From UMGS1766 sp963597355 (lineage in GTDB: Bacteria; Bacillota; Clostridia; Oscillospirales; Oscillospiraceae), in NCBI GenBank assembly GCA_963597355.1, contig CAVBPR010000016.1, forward strand, positions 26,429 to 90,428: a DNA stretch of 64,000 bases. Direction: 5' to 3'. This document shows positions 43,014 through 51,300 of this stretch, piece by piece. How positions within the stretch are numbered: position 1 is the stretch's first letter; each line of letters starts with the position of its first letter. The notes below the pieces were generated by a model. That model ran no database searches. It was not told where the DNA came from and worked only from the letters and a program-made list of their open reading frames with translations. Made by a program: the position numbers and the translations under genes.

Positions 43014-44350
43014 TGCGCAGAAAGCCGAATATGACGCTGACGAAAACACCGATGCTCGAACAGTCCATCGAACAGCGTCTAACCAACTTCGATGAGGTAG
43101 AACTGGGCTACACCCCGGAGCAGGCCATGCAGGAAGCCGAGCGCTGCCTGAACTGCCCTGACCGCTACTGCGCTGCTCACTGCCCCGCCCACAACTACAT
43201 TCCGGAATTTATCGCCGAGATCCGTGCCGGGCGCTTTGATCAGGCTTGGGAACTGCTGGCTTGTACTAACCCGATGATGGAAATCTCCGGTCGTGTCTGC
43301 CCTTATGAGTGCCAATGCGAAAGCCATTGCACCCGAGGCATCAAAGGCGAACCGGTGGCCATTGGCAAACTGGAGCGTTTTATCGCCGACTGGCATCGCG
43401 CCAACACCACTGCTGTTCAGCGAGAAGTCACCATCAACGGACTGAAGGCCGCTGTAGTTGGTGCCGGTCCTGCCGGTCTGACCTGCGCTCTGTCGCTGGC
43501 AGCATCCGGATTCACTGTAACGGTCTATGAAAAGGAAGATCATACCGGCGGCGTGCCCAGCTGGGGCATTCCTCCCTTCGTCCTGCCCCGTAACCTGCTC
43601 ACCCGTCTGTCTAATCAGCTGGAACAGCAGCCAAACGCTTCCATCCACCTGAACACTGCCCTTGGGCGAGACATTACGCTGGATGATCTGGTACAGGATA
43701 ACGATGCCGTTTTCCTGGCCACCGGTGCCGAATGCCCTGTGGAGCTGAAACTGCCCGGACGGGAGCTTACACAGGTCGTGCAGGCAAGAGATTATCTGAC
43801 CCATCCTGAAGCCTATTCCGGCAAGCAGGTTCTGGTCATCGGCGGCGGCAACACGGCTATTGATGCCGCTCGCACCGCTGTACGTGAAAATGCAGACAAG
43901 GTCACTCTGGTCTACCGCCGCAGTGAGGACGCCATGCCTGCCACCCAGCAGGAACGCTCCATCGCAAAAGCAGAGGGTGTTCAGCTCAAAACGCTTCGCT
44001 CCCCTGCCCGTTTTGTCAGCGAGAACGGTACGCTCACCGGACTGGAGTGCAATATCATGCAGCTAGCCGCTCCGGATTATCCCGGAGGCCGGGCCAACAG
44101 CGCTCCCACCGGTGAGACGGAAACGCTGGAGGCTGATCTCATCGTGCTGGCACTTGGCTTTGAAAATATGCCTGTGGACGGTGTAACCATGGATTCCCAT
44201 AACCACATTGTCATCGGTAAGGACTTCTCCACCAATGTTGACAAAGTATATGCCGGCGGCGATGCCGTGACCGGTGCCGCCACCTTTATGAAGGCCGTTG
44301 CTGCCGGTAAAGACGCTGCAGCTGCTATCTTTGCCCGGCTCTGCGAATAA
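43010..44350 (+). CDS. GltD-like NAD(P)H oxidoreductase (glutamate synthase small-subunit family)
   Basis: 446 residues. N-terminal Fe-S domain with CLNCPDRYCAAHCP and CPYECQCESHC, as in GltD and dihydropyrimidine dehydrogenase; FAD site VVGAGPAGLTCALSLA; NAD(P)H site VIGGGNTAIDAARTA; VYAGGDAVTGAATFMKA at the end. No GltB-type glutaminase subunit is present, so it is not a glutamate synthase. Its start overlaps the flavoprotein stop by four bases (ATGA) with GGAGG upstream, so the two are coupled, and it most likely supplies electrons from NAD(P)H to the ferredoxin-FAD enzymes. Confidence 0.92.
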   Translation: MMRRKPNMTLTKTPMLEQSIEQRLTNFDEVELGYTPEQAMQEAERCLNCPDRYCAAHCPAHNYIPEFIAEIRAGRFDQAWELLACTNPMMEISGRVCPYECQCESHCTRGIKGEPVAIGKLERFIADWHRANTTAVQREVTINGLKAAVVGAGPAGLTCALSLAASGFTVTVYEKEDHTGGVPSWGIPPFVLPRNLLTRLSNQLEQQPNASIHLNTALGRDITLDDLVQDNDAVFLATGAECPVELKLPGRELTQVVQARDYLTHPEAYSGKQVLVIGGGNTAIDAARTAVRENADKVTLVYRRSEDAMPATQQERSIAKAEGVQLKTLRSPARFVSENGTLTGLECNIMQLAAPDYPGGRANSAPTGETETLEADLIVLALGFENMPVDGVTMDSHNHIVIGKDFSTNVDKVYAGGDAVTGAATFMKAVAAGKDAAAAIFARLCE

Positions 44351-44390
44351 CAATTTCAAAACCTCCTTCCTCATTTTCTCTTCTTTTTAG

Positions 44391-44432
44391 CACAAACCCC
44401 GGTTGCGCATTAAGCAGCAACCGGGGTTTGTG
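44391..44432 (+). terminator. Terminator with CATTAAG loop (copy 2 of a repeated hairpin)
   Basis: 16-bp stem: 44391-44406 with 44417-44432. Shares the CCCGGTTGC stem core and CATTAAG loop with 8761-8794. Ends the flavoprotein-GltD operon. Confidence 0.85.
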
Positions 44433-44470
44433 TTGAATTATAAATACAGGCAAAAGGATTTGATCGGCCA

Positions 44471-44707
44471 TCAATAATAATAAAGGAAGGAGCGCAGTCT
44501 GGCCCATCCGTTCTCATCCCAGTCGCCGTCCAGTGACAGCTCGAACAATGTTCGGCGCAAATACTGCCTTAATGCGGCAAAGCTCTCACTGCTGATGGCC
44601 TGCTCCAAATTGCAGGCATCCGCCGCCGCTCGGGCAGGATCAATGCCGAGCTGAACGAACAGGGTCTGAAACAGCTGTCTCCGCTCGTTTACCGTCTCTG
44701 CGACAGC
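44471..44707 (-). pseudogene. DtxR/MntR-type regulator, C-terminal fragment
   Basis: About 78 residues match the dimerisation/metal-binding half of a DtxR-family repressor: TVNERRQLFQTLFVQLG, then AAADACNLEQAISSESFAAL, equivalent to the 'DACRIEHVISEESF' block. The N-terminal helix-turn-helix is absent; upstream sequence is the terminator of the tRNA cluster. Gln replaces the usual His in EH, which would weaken metal binding. The tail (ELSLDGDWDENGWARL) is longer than in relatives. The open frame starts at 44785 inside tRNA-Lys, which is not credible. A truncated relic. Confidence 0.65.
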
Positions 44708-44722
44708 CCTGTCACCAGGCAA

Positions 44723-44768
44723 CGAAAAAAGCCTCCAAAGCACTGAAACACAGTACCTTGAAGGCTTT
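44723..44768 (-). terminator. Terminator of the tRNA cluster
   Basis: AAGCCTCCAAAGCACTG (44729-44745) pairs with 44751-44767 with mismatches; minus strand follows with TTTTTTCG. Just after tRNA-Lys. Confidence 0.8.
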
Positions 44769-44774
44769 CTTCTC

Positions 44775-44850
44775 TGGTGACCCATCGGAGGCTCGAACTC
44801 CGGACACCCTGCTTAAAAGGCAGGTGCTCTGCCTACTGAGCTAATGGATC
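44775..44850 (-). tRNA. tRNA-Lys (anticodon TTT)
   Basis: Cloverleaf on the minus strand, acceptor beginning GATCCAT, D-loop AGCTCAGTAGG, anticodon loop CTTTTAA, T-arm GTTCGAGCC, encoded CCA at 44775-44777. Confidence 0.97.
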
Positions 44851-44885
44851 ATATGTATGTAAACCTTTTATAAAAGGTGAAAATC

Positions 44886-44960
44886 TGGCTGGGATGGCGG
44901 GATTCGAACCCACGACTGCAGGAGTCAAAGTCCTGTGCCTTACCGCTTGGCGACATCCCA
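44886..44960 (-). tRNA. tRNA-Gln (anticodon TTG)
   Basis: Minus strand, acceptor TGGGATG, anticodon loop CTTTGAC, T-arm GTTCGAATC, encoded CCA at 44886-44888. Confidence 0.97.
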
Positions 44961-44980
44961 ATCAGGAAAGAAAGTAAGAG

Positions 44981-45021
44981 AAAAAGTCAGATCGATTCAT
45001 ATGAGCCGTTCTGACTTTTTT
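44981..45021 (-). terminator. Terminator inside the tRNA cluster
   Basis: AAAAAGTCAGA (44981-44991) pairs with TCTGACTTTTT (45011-45021), between tRNA-His and tRNA-Gln; U-rich on both strands. Confidence 0.7.
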
Positions 45022-45034
45022 CCCTGCATTCTTA

Positions 45035-45112
<78 letters not shown>

Positions 45113-45164
45113 ATATAGGATAGGGATCCGCAATCACTGTGGCCTTCGAGTCTAGGATGCATGG

Positions 45165-45241
<77 letters not shown>

Positions 45242-45244
45242 GTG

Positions 45245-45318
45245 TGGAGCGGGTGATGGGAATCGAACCCACGCGACCAGCTTGGAAGGCTGGGATTCTA
45301 CCATTGAACTACACCCGC
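45245..45318 (-). tRNA. tRNA-Gly (anticodon TCC)
   Basis: Minus strand, acceptor GCGGGTG, anticodon loop CTTCCAA, T-arm GTTCGATTC, encoded CCA at 45245-45247. First of the cluster in transcription order; only 3 bases from tRNA-Arg. Confidence 0.97.
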
Positions 45319-45390
45319 ATCGCTCGATTGCCAGCTCAGATAGGATAACACATTGGCCTTTAAATGTCAACACATTTTTGCTTTTTATTT

Positions 45391-46482
45391 TTATTTTTTC
45401 AATTCCTTCAGAGCAACGGCATTTAATGCCTTGTCGCAGAACACACAGCAAGCTTTTCCGTCCGTCTCTTTCACCAGCGGAGGAAGATAGGTTTCCGTCT
45501 GCGTGATACAATTGGGATTCGTGCAGAGCGGCTTTGTCCCGATTTCTACCGTTTCCGGCTCTACGCGAGGAGAATTTGCCAGATCTGCCAGCAGGCTCAT
45601 GCGGGCATACATGCCAAAGCGAGCCTGACGAAAATAAGCCGCACGGGGATCATCGTCAACATCCTGAGCAATTTCATCCACGCGAGGCAACGGATGCAAA
45701 ACAATCATATCCGGCTTTGCCCGCTCCAGCTTGCGTCTGGTCAGAATATAAATCCCCTTATTGCGCTCATACTCCAGCGGATCGAGAAAACGCTCTTTCT
45801 GAATTCGAGTCATATACAGCACATCCAGCATGGGAATCACTGGTTCCAGACCCGTCACTTCCACAAACTTCATCTGATTTTCCCGCATGAAATCGCGCAT
45901 GTATTCAGGTATTGCCAATTCACGGGGCGAGATCAGATAAAAGGTAATGTCGTTAAATTTTGCCAGTGCCTTAATCAGAGAATGTACTGTACGTCCGTTT
46001 TTCAGATCTCCACAAAAACCGATGGAAATGCCATCCACCGATCCCCGCAGTTGTTGAATTGTTGTAAGATCCGCCATCGTTTGGGTTGGATGCATATGCC
46101 CGCCATCTCCGGCGTTGATCACCGGTACCGGAGAATAGAGTGAAGCCGCCTTTGCGGCGCCCTCCTGGGGAGAACGCATCACAATGACATCTGCATAACC
46201 GGAGACCATTTTGATAGTGTCCTTGAGGGTTTCACCCTTTGCAACAGAAGAGGATTTCGGATCAGCAAAGCCAAACACATTGCCTCCAAGGCGAAGCATT
46301 GCTGTTTGAAACGAGAAGTTCGTACGTGTTGATGGCTCGTAGAAAAGATTGCACTGGACTTTGCCCTTGCAGGTATCTGTAAACAACGACGGATTTTCGA
46401 TAATACGAGCTGCGCGCTCATAAATCTCCTCCCACTCTGCACGGGTCAAATCACCAAAATCAATCAAATGCCGTACGTTCAT
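45391..46482 (-). CDS. pyrB: Aspartate carbamoyltransferase with a PyrI-like zinc tail
   Basis: Second step of pyrimidine synthesis: carbamoyl phosphate plus aspartate. 363 residues; the catalytic part (1-305) has YEPSTRTNFSFQ, the SVAKGETLKD loop, GDGGHMHPTQTMADL and HPLPRVDEI. After residue 310 comes an added zinc ribbon: C-x4-C (CTNPNC) then C-x2-C (CVFC), with the ITQTETYLPPL segment, the pattern of the zinc domain of the regulatory chain PyrI. The allosteric nucleotide domain is absent. AAGGAGG precedes ATG 46482. Downstream of cca by 71 bases, same strand. Confidence 0.95.
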   Translation of the reverse strand: MNVRHLIDFGDLTRAEWEEIYERAARIIENPSLFTDTCKGKVQCNLFYEPSTRTNFSFQTAMLRLGGNVFGFADPKSSSVAKGETLKDTIKMVSGYADVIVMRSPQEGAAKAASLYSPVPVINAGDGGHMHPTQTMADLTTIQQLRGSVDGISIGFCGDLKNGRTVHSLIKALAKFNDITFYLISPRELAIPEYMRDFMRENQMKFVEVTGLEPVIPMLDVLYMTRIQKERFLDPLEYERNKGIYILTRRKLERAKPDMIVLHPLPRVDEIAQDVDDDPRAAYFRQARFGMYARMSLLADLANSPRVEPETVEIGTKPLCTNPNCITQTETYLPPLVKETDGKACCVFCDKALNAVALKELKK

Positions 46483-46553
46483 TCTATATCTCCTCCTTGC
46501 CGCCCATTATTCTAGCACAGTGCATTCGCTATCTCAACCCTTTTTTCTTCCTT

Positions 46554-47891
46554 TTAAAACCCTAAAAACCGCAGCAAGGCTTCTCTCTCGTTCTTCACCT
46601 TCCCTTCCATCACTCCTGTCAGCCCCCGTGTCAGCAGTTGTCCAATCTCCGGCCCCGGCTTGATTCCAAGGGCAATCAAATCAGCTCCGCGAATCGCCAG
46701 TTGTTTCATGCTCCAGCAGGAGCCATCCTGCTTTACCTGCTCCAGTTCGGCTTTAAATGCTTCGATTTTCTGTAATTTTTCATCTCTCCCGAACTCAGAT
46801 TGAGCTAACACATCCGCTCTTTTCAAAACCAGCAGTTTTTCCACCGTTTCTTCGCCAACTTCGGCCAAAAATTGACGCACCTTCGGTAAACCAACCGGCA
46901 GCACCTGATCATGCAGTGCAACTAACCGCTCCACCTGAAGCCGTGTTGCCGTGTCGCAACGCAATCGTTCCAGCGCTTGATGCGCAAGCTCCGCACTGCG
47001 CTGATTGTGTCCGTAAAAATGCGAATATCCATTTTCTCCAAAAGACTGGCATTCCGGTTTTCCTGTGTCATGAAATAAAGCGGCAAGGCGCAACGAAAAA
47101 TCTTGTCGTGGAACGCCTGCAATTACCTTAACTGTATGCCGCCAAGCGTCCAGATCATGATGGGGTGTGTTCTGATTGTAGTCAATCAACGGTGCAATTT
47201 CCGGAAGGATGACCGCCAACACATCTGAAAATGCGAGCATGATCTTTTTCCCGCCCTCTGCCTGCAGGATTCCTTTTAACTCTCCATATATACGTTCTTT
47301 TGCAATCAACAAAAGGTCATTACGGTTGCGATGAATGGCCTCTGCTGTTTCCGGATCAATTTCAAATTGCAGACGCGCCGCAAAACGAAGGGCGCGCAAA
47401 ATGCGCAGGGCATCTTCCTGAAAACGAAGTTGCGGTTTTCCTACCGTTCGAATTTTTTTATCCGCAAGATCTTTGCGCCCATTATAATAATCAATCACTC
47501 CATGCTGGGGATGATAGGCCATGGCGTTGATCGTAAAATCTCTCCGTTCCAAATCACCTGCAATGTCCCGGATAAAACAGACCGCATCTGGCCGACGATG
47601 ATCGGAATACGCGCCCTCTGTGCGATAGGTTGTAACCTCATACCCCTCTTCCCCCACCATCACAAGGATCGTTCCATGGGCAATTCCTGTTTCATGAATT
47701 ACATAATGCTTAAAAACATGTTTTGTTTCCGCCGGAAGTGCATTGGTGCAAATATCCCAATCATGGGGTGTTTGTCCCATCAAAAGATCTCGCACACAAC
47801 CGCCGACAAACCATGCCTCATACCCAGCGCAGTTCAACTGGTGAATGATAGCAAGTCCGCCTTGTGGAAGCTGATTTCGTTCTATTTCCAT
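46554..47891 (-). CDS. cca: CCA tRNA nucleotidyltransferase, HD-domain type
   Basis: 445 residues; adds or repairs the 3-prime CCA of tRNAs. FVGGCVRDLLMG and DWDICTNA give the nucleotidyltransferase GG/RR and DxD motifs; LERRDFTINAMAYH follows; LRFQEDALRILRALRFAARL is the RNA-binding block; an HD domain lies at LAALFHDTGKPEC. Most Gram-positive CCA enzymes lack an HD domain, so this is the HD-bearing class known in Clostridia. AAGGGGGTG precedes ATG 47891. All five tRNAs nearby encode CCA, so its role here would be repair. Confidence 0.95.
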   Translation of the reverse strand: MEIERNQLPQGGLAIIHQLNCAGYEAWFVGGCVRDLLMGQTPHDWDICTNALPAETKHVFKHYVIHETGIAHGTILVMVGEEGYEVTTYRTEGAYSDHRRPDAVCFIRDIAGDLERRDFTINAMAYHPQHGVIDYYNGRKDLADKKIRTVGKPQLRFQEDALRILRALRFAARLQFEIDPETAEAIHRNRNDLLLIAKERIYGELKGILQAEGGKKIMLAFSDVLAVILPEIAPLIDYNQNTPHHDLDAWRHTVKVIAGVPRQDFSLRLAALFHDTGKPECQSFGENGYSHFYGHNQRSAELAHQALERLRCDTATRLQVERLVALHDQVLPVGLPKVRQFLAEVGEETVEKLLVLKRADVLAQSEFGRDEKLQKIEAFKAELEQVKQDGSCWSMKQLAIRGADLIALGIKPGPEIGQLLTRGLTGVMEGKVKNEREALLRFLGF

Positions 47892-48315
47892 TTTTACACC
47901 CCCTTACACATAATCTGTTCTATTCCATTATCGTGTTTACTCTACCGTTCAATCCACTCAAGCTGATTCAGATTCTTTCCATTCTATCGGCTCGGCAGGA
48001 GCATAGCGCCCTTTTCTCAGTATGTCAAGCCGTAACTCTTAAAAATTTCAGAAATATCATTGCCGGAGGCAGGGGTTATTGCGCCCTGCCTCCGGCCTTT
48101 TTGTGTGCGTTAAAATGAGAAAACCTATCCAATCGGCGGGGGCATTATCCGGAACAATATATTATGATATAGATACAGCAGGAAAGGCTGGTGATGCCGT
48201 ATGGTAATGCAGAAACTGCCGTCGGGCAGTTTTAAGCGGGGATATTTTTTCTCGGTACGTCTGCTGCCGACAGAAAGCTGCAAGCGGACAAATCTACAAT
48301 ATTGGAGGAAAGAAG
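47892..48315. other. Intergenic stretch without a gene, holding an orphan terminator
   Basis: 424 bases between divergent cca and the Cys-rich surface-protein gene. It holds a strong plus-strand terminator (48062-48102) with no visible plus-strand gene before it, a small hairpin AACTGCC/GGCAGTT near 48208-48224, and AT-rich boxes around 48158-48175 that may be the surface-protein promoter. No ORF with a ribosome site seen. Confidence 0.5.
48062..48102 (+). terminator. Orphan plus-strand terminator
   Basis: Perfect 13-bp stem GCCGGAGGCAGGG (48062-48074) with 48084-48096, followed by CTTTTTG. No gene upstream on the plus strand; could end an unannotated small RNA. Confidence 0.75.
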
Positions 48316-51300
48316 ATGAGAAAAAGGTTATTAGGCATCCTTCTTGCATTATGCCTGGTAGTAGGGCTTTTCCCATTGCCAGCTTACGGATGGGATGAAA
48401 CGGGAACCTGCGAGTTCTGCGGGGGATTTATCGCCGATGACTGGATCTGTACCGGCGGTGAACATTGCGGCGAGAACAGTGGCAGAACCGACTGTTATGA
48501 AGAGCATCATTGCCACGAATGCTGGGACTGCGAGACCGAGGTGGATGAATTTTGCGCAGAGTGCTTATTGTGCGTGGAGTGTGCCCAGGAGTACGGAGCT
48601 CACTGCAAGGAGTGCGGAACCTGCTTCAACGGCAACGCTGAGCCTTGCCCCGGCGGCTGCGATCGTTGCGGCGAATGTGCGGACGAATGGTGCAGTGACT
48701 GCGGTATGTGCGTAGAATGTGCCATTGATGAGGGAAAGCATTGCCCAGACTGCAATGCGTGTCATGGTGACGGCGACTACTGTCTGCTTTGCAATCGCTG
48801 CCTTGATTGCGGCGACCAGTGCGAAAGCGGTTGTACCGATGTCTGCTTGATTTGCCATCTGGAAAACGAAAAGGCTTGCACGAATTGCGGAGCATGCTTT
48901 ATCGTAGGTGACAACCAGTGCTGCCCAAGCTGCGGTTATTGCTCCGAGTGCGTGGATGAATGGTGCAACGATTGCGAAATGTGTGTAGAGTGCGCACAGG
49001 ATGAGCAGCTTCACTGCCCGGAATGCGGAAACTGCTTTACGGATCATCCGCCTTGCCCCGGCGACTGTGGTCGCTGCGGCGAATGCGTAGACGAATGGTG
49101 CAGTGACTGCGGTATGTGCGTAGAATGTGCCATTGATGAGGGAAAGCATTGCCCAGACTGCAATGCGTGTCATGGTGACGGCGACTACTGTCTGCTTTGC
49201 AATCGCTGCCTTGATTGCGGCGACCAGTGCGAAAGCGGTTGTACCGATGTCTGCTTGATTTGCCATCTGGAAAACGAAAAGGCTTGCACGAATTGCGGAG
49301 CATGCTTTATCGTAGGTGACAACCAGTGCTGCCCAAGCTGCGGTTATTGCTCCGAGTGCGTGGATGAATGGTGCAACGATTGCGAAATGTGTGTAGAGTG
49401 CGCACAGGATGAGCAGCTTCACTGCCCGGAATGCGGAAACTGCTTTACGGATCATCCGCCTTGCCCCGGCAGCTGCGGCCGCTGTGACGAATGCGTAGAC
49501 GAATGGTGCAGTGACTGCGGCATGTGCGTAGAATGTGCCGTTAACGAGGGAAAGCATTGCCCCGACTGCGATGCGTGTCATGGCGGCGGCGACTACTGCC
49601 TGCTTTGCAATCGCTGCTTTGATTGCGGTGACCAATGTGGAAGCGGTTGTCCGGATGCCTGCCTGATTTGCCATCTGGAAAACGAAGCGGCTTGTGAAAA
49701 TTGCGGATCATGCTTTATTATAGGTGACAGTAAACGATGCCCAAACTGCGGAAATTGCTCCGACTGTGTGACTGAATGGTGCGACAACTGCGAAATGTGC
49801 GTGGAGTGCGCCGTTGACGACTATAAACATTGTCCTGAATGCGCAAAGTGCTATGAGGAAGTTGAAAACTACTGTGGAGGCTGCGGAAAGTGTCTGGATT
49901 GCGCGGACGCGTATTGTCCGGATTGTAACATGTGCAGTGACTGCGTTCTCCTGTGCGGGAACTGCCACTATTGCAGCAATGATGCCACTATCTGCCCTGA
50001 CTGCGGAGAAGCCTGCAGTGAGTGCGGAGTAGTTTGCGGAAACTGCGGTTTGTGCGAGGACTGCACTACAATCTGTGGTGACTGTGGTGATTATTGTAGC
50101 GATTGTAGCACTTTGTGCGGAGGCTGTCAGACCTGCGAAGCCTGTGCCGTTATCTGCCCCGATTGCGGAGAAATTTGCAGTAGCTGCGGAACCATATGTA
50201 AGGTTTGTGGGCTTTGTGAAGATTGCTGCGAAGAAAACAGTCGGATGGCCGGATGTACTCATGGTATCTGTATCATGAGCTCAGAATGGAATAGCCACTG
50301 GAATACAGAACATGCATCATATGAGCATACCCATGTCTATGGCGATTACCTTAACAATGCAAGCGGTCATTGGCGGATCTGTAAAGTCGGTTCCTGCGGT
50401 GCAAGTACAGCAATTGAGAACCATAGCTTTGGTTACTCAACTGTCATTCAATCGGCAACCGAAACCCAAGCGGGTCTGAAAGAATATACCTGCACGGTCT
50501 GCTCATTTAAAACTACACACACACTGACATACTTTCCTGCAAAAGAAGCTACCTGCACGGATGACGGAAATACAGCGTATTATATCTGCTCTTGCGGCAA
50601 GTGGTTCAATGACGGAGCATTTGAAGAAGAAATTACGGACAAATCCGACGTTGTGCTTGTTGCGGGACACACAGCTTCCGATTGGAAAACCGATAAAGAT
50701 TATCACTGGAAAGAGTGCACGACCATCGGTTGCGGCGTAGTGTTGGAAGAAACGAAAGCAATTCATGAATACGGAGACGCTAACAGCTGCGATATATGCG
50801 GATACGACAGGAGCACTACCTATACCATTATCGAAGGTGCTAATGAAAAATGGGTGAAGGGAACCGAAAAACCGCTAGCATTCAAAGCGGACGGTCAAAT
50901 CAGCAAATTTGAAGGCGTCAAGGTGGACGACGTTCTGATTGATGCAAGCAAGTATACCGCAGTTTCCGGTTCAACAATCGTAACCCTGGAAAAGGAATAT
51001 CTGGATACACTTTCTGTTGGCGTACACAAGCTGACGATTGTCTATACAGACGGTGAAGCCATAACCTATTTTGCGATTTTGACGTCTGAGTCAGGCAATA
51101 CAGATCATGTTCATGCGCTGATATTGGTTGCTAATAAAGCAGCAACCTGTACTACAGACGGCAACAAGGCATATTATACCTGTACCTGCGGTAAATGGTT
51201 TTCTGATAATGGCACTGCGGAAATTGCAGATTACACCAGTGTTGTGTTCCCGGCGACCGGCCACTATTACAAGTGGATCATTGATAAAGTGGCTACAGAA

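Noticed and set aside
43010..44350. Glutamate synthase small subunit proper (gltD)
   Set aside because: No large-subunit gene nearby, and it is coupled to a flavoprotein instead.
48681..49470. CRISPR-like or minisatellite array
   Set aside because: Unit is 408 bp, in frame and coding; no spacers.
48565..49674. 369-codon antisense frame rich in Ala and Thr, with internal repeats
   Set aside because: Reflects Cys codons (TGC read as GCA) and the tandem duplication on the plus strand; no start signal.
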